Shown: one piece after another, positions 13,673-16,979 of the stretch
Numbering within the stretch: position 1 is the stretch's first letter
How the letters are laid out: each line of letters starts with the position of its first letter
Origin: Candidatus Neomicrothrix sp. UBA2110
GTDB lineage: Bacteria > Actinomycetota > Acidimicrobiia > Acidimicrobiales > Poriferisodalaceae
Reading direction: 5' to 3'
DNA: 16,979 nt
Assembly: GCA_002331465.1 (NCBI GenBank)
Contig: DCYM01000193.1
Coordinates: 1 to 16,979, forward strand
Program-made: the position numbers and the translations under genes
Notes under the pieces: model-generated
Database searches by the model: none
Told to the model about the DNA's origin: nothing
The model's input: the letters and a program-made list of their open reading frames with translations, nothing else

Positions 13673-14152
13673 TCAAGACCTCAGATCGAACAAACCGTCG
13701 GGCACATCAACAAGAACAACGCCGTCGACGAATTCAACAACGAAGGTGAGGGGAACGAGGTAGCCGCTGTCGAGCTCCAGTAAATCAGAGGCGGGGTTTG
13801 CGACCACTGCTTCGACGACCCCGCGTTCAGTCCCGTCGACTTCTCGGACGGTTGAGTTAATCAATTCGTGAACCCATAACGCATCAGCAACGTTTAGTGC
13901 GGGCGCACGCAAGACCCAGCCGCGGAGCTTTTCGGCCTGGCCACGAGTCTTTATTCCATGGAAGCGAACTAGCCATCGATCTTGGTGCGGTCTGGACGTC
14001 TCGACCACAAGTTCGCGTTCGTTGCCACTCAACTTGCTTCCGGGTTCAAGCCGCTCAACGCGATCGGTGATAAGCCTGACGACCACCTCTCCCTTTGTTC
14101 CGTGGGCACGGCCAATGGTTCCAACTTCAAGCAAGTCGCCAACGTTGGACAT
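13673..14152 (-). CDS. rimM: 16S rRNA processing protein RimM
   Basis: 159 aa, a little shorter than the usual 165-180. RimM binds S19 and aids maturation of the 30S head. The N-terminal half shows LLEVGTIGRAHGTKGEVVVR, the family hallmark, and later HGIKTRGQAEKLRGWVL. The C-terminal PRC-barrel half includes ALWVHELINSTV, NPASDLLELDSG and VPLTFVVEFVDG. The ATG has only a weak Shine-Dalgarno, GGGCG, six bases upstream. It sits 33 nt after khpA and one base before trmD. Confidence 0.95.
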   Translation of the reverse strand: MSNVGDLLEVGTIGRAHGTKGEVVVRLITDRVERLEPGSKLSGNERELVVETSRPHQDRWLVRFHGIKTRGQAEKLRGWVLRAPALNVADALWVHELINSTVREVDGTERGVVEAVVANPASDLLELDSGYLVPLTFVVEFVDGVVLVDVPDGLFDLRS

Positions 14153-14185
14153 TGTTACGCCCGAGCCCGAGAACTTTTTTCAAAC

Positions 14186-14440
14186 TCAGTCGCTGAAGTC
14201 GACCTCAACATCAACGCCGTCCTTGACCGCTGCCGCACGCACCAATGTGCGAATCGAGTTTGCCACTCGACCACGCTTTCCAATAACGCGTCCGATATCT
14301 TCCGAGCTCACTTTTGCCATCAAACTGATCTTGGTGTCGGTCTCTTCAATTTCGAGCTCTACCTGATCAGGATGTTCTACTAACTGAGCAATGAGGTAGA
14401 GAAGCACCTCTTCTGCGGTAGTTCCTTCTTCATCGCTCAT
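14186..14440 (-). CDS. khpA: KH-domain RNA-binding protein KhpA
   Basis: 84 aa. A single type II KH domain, the KhpA/YlqC family, which in Firmicutes pairs with KhpB to bind many RNAs and affects cell division. The N-terminus has EEVLLYLIAQLVEHPDQVEL, and the KH loop reads SEDIGRVIGKRGRVANSIRT with the GKRG GxxG motif. Length and position between rpsP and rimM match the family in Gram-positive bacteria. The ATG overlaps the rpsP stop by four bases (ATGA), so it is probably translated by ribosomes coming off rpsP. The actinobacterial role is less well known than the streptococcal one. Confidence 0.93.
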   Translation of the reverse strand: MSDEEGTTAEEVLLYLIAQLVEHPDQVELEIEETDTKISLMAKVSSEDIGRVIGKRGRVANSIRTLVRAAAVKDGVDVEVDFSD

Positions 14441-14922
14441 GTCTGCTCCTCATCATCAACGTTTACCTCTTGCTCGGCCTCATCTTTTGAAGGTTCCTCG
14501 GTCGCTTCGACCTCATTGGCTTCAGCCTCGTCAACGCTGTCTTGGGGAGTCGATTCCTCGGTTTCGTCCGCAGAGGTATCGTTCTGCACCTCACTTGACC
14601 TTGACTCCGGTTGTTGCACTACGGGTTTTGCCTTAGGCGCAGGTGGGACAGAAGGAACAAACTCTTCACCCTTAAAGTCAGCCCAAGCACCTGAGATCTT
14701 GAGGAGCTTTTCAACTGCCTCGCTGGGCTGGGCGCCCTGCTGAAGCCAGTGAACGGCACGGTCGTTATCAATCTTGACAACAGAAGGGTCAAGGCGAGGC
14801 TGGTACGTACCAACAATCTCGATGAAACGTCCGTTTCGTGGGGAGCGACTGTCGGCGGCGACAACGCGATAGGTAGGTTGCTTTTTCTTGCCCATGCGCA
14901 TCAGGCGCAGTCGTACGGCCAT
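14437..14922 (-). CDS. rpsP: 30S ribosomal protein S16 with acidic C-terminal tail
   Basis: 161 aa, nearly twice the usual 80-100. The first 88 residues are a complete S16: AVRLRLMRMGKKKQPTYRVV, ADSRSPRNGRFIEIVGTYQP, RAVHWLQQGAQPSEAVEKLL. Residues 89-161 form a Pro-rich linker and then a strongly acidic stretch (Glu, Asp, Thr, Ser) that is likely disordered. Acidic or Ala-rich S16 tails are known in actinobacteria, but the function is unclear. The ATG has GGAGAG about 12 bases upstream. It follows ffh after a 158-nt structured gap and overlaps khpA by four bases. Confidence 0.96.
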   Translation of the reverse strand: MAVRLRLMRMGKKKQPTYRVVAADSRSPRNGRFIEIVGTYQPRLDPSVVKIDNDRAVHWLQQGAQPSEAVEKLLKISGAWADFKGEEFVPSVPPAPKAKPVVQQPESRSSEVQNDTSADETEESTPQDSVDEAEANEVEATEEPSKDEAEQEVNVDDEEQT

Positions 14923-15095
14923 GGTTCTTCAGGTCTCTCCGGGGTCGTCTTGTAAAGTTTTCACCACTCGGCGGTGCCGGCCCTGAGGTCGGTGGAGTGA
15001 TAAGAGATGGCGTCATTCAAGCCAGTGAGAAAGCCTACCTGGCTGCAGAGCCAACGAGCACGCTGAGCACAAGGTCGTTCTCAACGGCCAGGTAG
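14923..15095 (-). promoter_or_regulatory. Structured ffh-rpsP junction / rpsP leader
   Basis: The 158-nt gap between ffh and rpsP plus the last ffh codons. CTACCTGGC (15035-15043) and GCCAGGTAG (15087-15095) form a perfect 9-bp inverted repeat around 43 nt; the 15087-15095 arm encodes Leu-Pro-Gly at the Ffh C-terminus. GCCAG at 15021-15025 can pair with the same 15039-15043 bases, so two folds exclude each other. Nearer rpsP, CACTC (14965-14969)/GAGTG (14995-14999) encloses CCGGCC (14977-14982)/GGTCGG (14987-14992). No T run follows any stem, so a plain terminator is unlikely. No protein or known RNA recognised. Confidence 0.42.
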
Positions 15096-16520
15096 CGTCA
15101 GATCGAGGCCGCCTATATCGAGTTTCGGTACCTGTTGAGTTTCCTTAGGTTGAACTCGACTGCCGCCGGCTCTCCCGGGACCTTTCTTACCTTTTTTGGG
15201 GTTTTTGCTCCTGGCTTTCCGGGCTTTGGCCTTGGTACCCAGACCAGCCATACCCTTCATCATCTTGCGCATTTCTTTGAACTGCTTCAAAAGATTGCCT
15301 ACCTGCGCTGGCGTCGTTCCACTTCCGTCGGCAATCCGCGCCCGGCGCGAGCCATCAATAATCTCGGGGTTAATTCTCTCTTGGGGAGTCATCGAAAGAG
15401 CGATCGCTTCAACTCGGTCAATTTCGCGTTCATTGATATCTGCGTCTTTGACCTCCTTGGGAACGCCAGGCATCATCGACACAATGTTGGAGAAATCACC
15501 CATCCGACGCACTTGGCGAAGCTGATCAACAAAATCGTCAAGGGTGAAAGTTCCTTCAAGGAGCCTTTGAGCGGCCGCTTCGGCCTCCTCCTGTTCAAAT
15601 ACTTCTTCAGCCTTTTCGATGAGAGTAAGAACGTCACCCATTCCGAGAATGCGTTCTGCCATCCGCTCAGGGTGGAACAGGTCGAAGTCATCAAGCTTCT
15701 CACCAGTTGAAGCGAAGGCAATAGGCTTTCCCACTACTTCTTTAACCGAAAGGGCAGCCCCACCGCGAGCATCTCCATCAAGTTTGGTGAGGATTATTCC
15801 ATCGAGTTCGAGAGTTGCGTGAAATGCTTCAGCCGTGTTCACCGCGTCTTGGCCTGTCATAGCGTCGACTACTAAGAACGTGTAATTAGGATCGATCGCA
15901 TCTGAAATTGCAGCAATTTCGTCCATTAAATCTCGATCGATGGTCAAGCGGCCTGCCGTGTCAACGATGAGCACATCGCGTCCCGTGGCTCGGGCCTCTA
16001 CAAGACCTGCCCGAGTTGTCTCTACTGGGTCTCCTGGCGAGCTGAAGACTGGCACTTCGATTTGCCCCGCCAAGGTTTGTAACTGCTCTACCGCTGCGGG
16101 GCGCTGAAGATCAGCGCCAACAAGTAGGGGGTTTCTGCCCTGTGACTTAAACCAGCGCGCCAGTTTCGCTGACGAAGTCGTCTTGCCTGAACCCTGGAGG
16201 CCAGCTATGAGAACAACCGTTGGAGATTTTTGGGCGTACGTCAGATGAAGCGATTGTCCGCCCAAAATGACAGTAAGTTCCTCGTTTACGACCTTTACCA
16301 CTTGTTGCCCGGGGGTCAGACTCTGGGTGATCCCAGCTTCTAGACATCGGGCCTGGGTGCGGTCAACAAACCGCTTTACAACATCGAAGTGAACGTCGGC
16401 CTCAAGAAGTGCTAACCGAATTTCGCGCATTGCCTCGGCAACGTCGTTCTCGCTCAAACGACCCTTGCCTCGCAGGCGAGCAAGAATTCCGTCGAACCGG
16501 TCCGAGAGAGATTCGAACAT
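15081..16520 (-). CDS. ffh: Signal recognition particle protein Ffh (SRP54)
   Basis: 479 aa. Ffh binds signal sequences and 4.5S RNA and delivers ribosomes to FtsY at the membrane. Order of domains: N domain (1-95, with EAMREIRLALLEADVHFDVV), G domain with P-loop GLQGSGKTT (107-115), ADLQRPAA, DTAGR (187-191) and TKLDGDARGG, then the M domain (about 300-430) with methionine-rich MRRMG/MMPGV segments and the RNA-binding SGTTPAQVGNLLKQFKEMRK. The C-terminus is a basic low-complexity stretch (about 435-455) ending in LDLTLPGR. The ATG lacks a strong Shine-Dalgarno. It follows ftsY after 47 nt; pairing of the SRP GTPase with its receptor is meaningful because they form a GTPase heterodimer. Confidence 0.98.
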   Translation of the reverse strand: MFESLSDRFDGILARLRGKGRLSENDVAEAMREIRLALLEADVHFDVVKRFVDRTQARCLEAGITQSLTPGQQVVKVVNEELTVILGGQSLHLTYAQKSPTVVLIAGLQGSGKTTSSAKLARWFKSQGRNPLLVGADLQRPAAVEQLQTLAGQIEVPVFSSPGDPVETTRAGLVEARATGRDVLIVDTAGRLTIDRDLMDEIAAISDAIDPNYTFLVVDAMTGQDAVNTAEAFHATLELDGIILTKLDGDARGGAALSVKEVVGKPIAFASTGEKLDDFDLFHPERMAERILGMGDVLTLIEKAEEVFEQEEAEAAAQRLLEGTFTLDDFVDQLRQVRRMGDFSNIVSMMPGVPKEVKDADINEREIDRVEAIALSMTPQERINPEIIDGSRRARIADGSGTTPAQVGNLLKQFKEMRKMMKGMAGLGTKAKARKARSKNPKKGKKGPGRAGGSRVQPKETQQVPKLDIGGLDLTLPGR

Positions 16521-16567
16521 AGTGTTGGTCAGGCTACCTGCATCGGTTCTTGACGCTTCGCAGTTCG

Positions 16568-16979
16568 CTATTCATCGCCGAACAGTGCCTCCACAAATGA
16601 ACTGGGATCAAAGTCAATGAGATCCCTTTCGCCCTCGCCAAGCCCTACGAGCTTGACCGGCAAACCGAGCTCTCGTTCGATCGCAAAGACAATTCCACCC
16701 TTCGCCGAGCCGTCAAGCTTGGTAAGGACTACGCCTGTAACAGCGACTGTGTTGGCAAATTCCCGTGCTTGCGAAAGGCCGTTTTGGCCCGTAGTTGCGT
16801 CAATAACCAAAAGAACCTCTGCCACTTGGCCAGGGTCGCGGTCTGCTACTCGACGAACTTTCGCTAGTTCTTCCATGAGGTTGACTTTGTTGTGAAGACG
16901 TCCCGCTGTATCGGCGAGCACAACGTCCACATCGCGTGATGCTGCGGCCTGCACAGCGTCATATATGACCGAACTCGGG
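16568..16979 (-). CDS. ftsY: Signal recognition particle receptor FtsY, C-terminal part
   Basis: The last 136 codons of FtsY; the N-terminal A, N and first half of the G domain lie beyond the right edge. The frame is open to base 16978. Motifs are those of SRP GTPases: VDVVLADTAGRLHNKVNLMEELAKV, LLVIDATTGQNGLSQAREF, VLTKLDGSAKGGIVF (the G4 TKLD), and the closing VKLVGLGEGERDLIDFDPSS plus FVEALFGDE. The ATTGQNG form and the GEGERDLIDFDP ending distinguish FtsY from Ffh. FtsY is the membrane-associated receptor for Ffh-bound ribosomes. The stop is TAG, 47 nt before ffh. Confidence 0.96.
   Translation of the reverse strand, partial: PSSVIYDAVQAAASRDVDVVLADTAGRLHNKVNLMEELAKVRRVADRDPGQVAEVLLVIDATTGQNGLSQAREFANTVAVTGVVLTKLDGSAKGGIVFAIERELGLPVKLVGLGEGERDLIDFDPSSFVEALFGDE

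Noticed and set aside
14923..15080. SRP 4.5S RNA gene next to ffh
   Set aside because: I looked for the conserved tetraloop hairpin (GGTCAGG...GGAAGGAAGCAGCC type) on both strands and did not find it.
15135..15710. A 191-codon open frame on the plus strand
   Set aside because: It lies wholly opposite the well-conserved ffh gene, resembles no protein family, and is the kind of chance frame opposite a GC-balanced gene.
1..16979. CRISPR arrays, tRNA or rRNA genes, insertion sequences
   Set aside because: No regularly spaced repeats, cloverleaf-like sequence, rRNA segments or terminal inverted repeats with a transposase were seen on either strand.

Overview
The window is a chromosomal stretch of core translation, secretion and lipid/isoprenoid genes from a bacterium that is most likely an actinobacterium, probably of the Acidimicrobiia. 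This rests on the gene order (ftsY-ffh-rpsP-KH-rimM-trmD-rplS; rpsB-tsf-pyrH-frr-cdsA-dxr-rseP-ispG; rimP-nusA-infB), on a very long acidic N-terminal extension on CdsA, and on a small C-x2-C / H-W-H-x2-C-W protein of a kind I associate with Actinobacteria. Base composition looks close to 50% GC by eye, low for that phylum, and the layout is compact, so an environmental lineage with a reduced genome is plausible. The taxonomic call is inference.

Almost everything lies on the minus strand, so transcription runs from high to low coordinates. From 16979 down: ftsY (5' end outside the window), ffh, a structured 158-nt leader, rpsP, khpA, rimM, trmD, a 121-nt leader, rplS. Then two small plus-strand genes (12112-12440) interrupt the run and face rplS head-on. 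Minus-strand genes resume with xerC, a structured 170-nt leader, rpsB, tsf, pyrH, frr, cdsA, dxr, rseP and ispG. A clear intrinsic terminator at 2092-2123 ends that unit. Below it lie rimP, nusA and the first 51 codons of infB.

The genes fit together functionally. Ffh and FtsY carry out co-translational membrane targeting. S16, S2, L19, RimM, RimP, TrmD and KhpA build or modify ribosomes and tRNA. EF-Ts, IF-2 and RRF act in translation elongation, initiation and recycling. NusA joins transcription to this set. PyrH feeds pyrimidine nucleotides, CdsA makes CDP-diacylglycerol for phospholipids, and Dxr and IspG are two steps of the MEP isoprenoid pathway. RseP is a site-2 membrane protease and XerC a chromosome-dimer recombinase. 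Many junctions overlap by 4-8 nt or are 1 nt apart, consistent with translational coupling.

No CRISPR array, insertion sequence, prophage, tRNA or rRNA gene was seen. The points most worth a second look are the two-gene plus-strand island, the CdsA extension with repeated short motifs, hairpin-rich leaders ahead of three ribosomal protein genes, acidic tails on S2, S16 and NusA, and genes usual in such clusters that are absent here (ylxR, lepB, rnhB, dprA).
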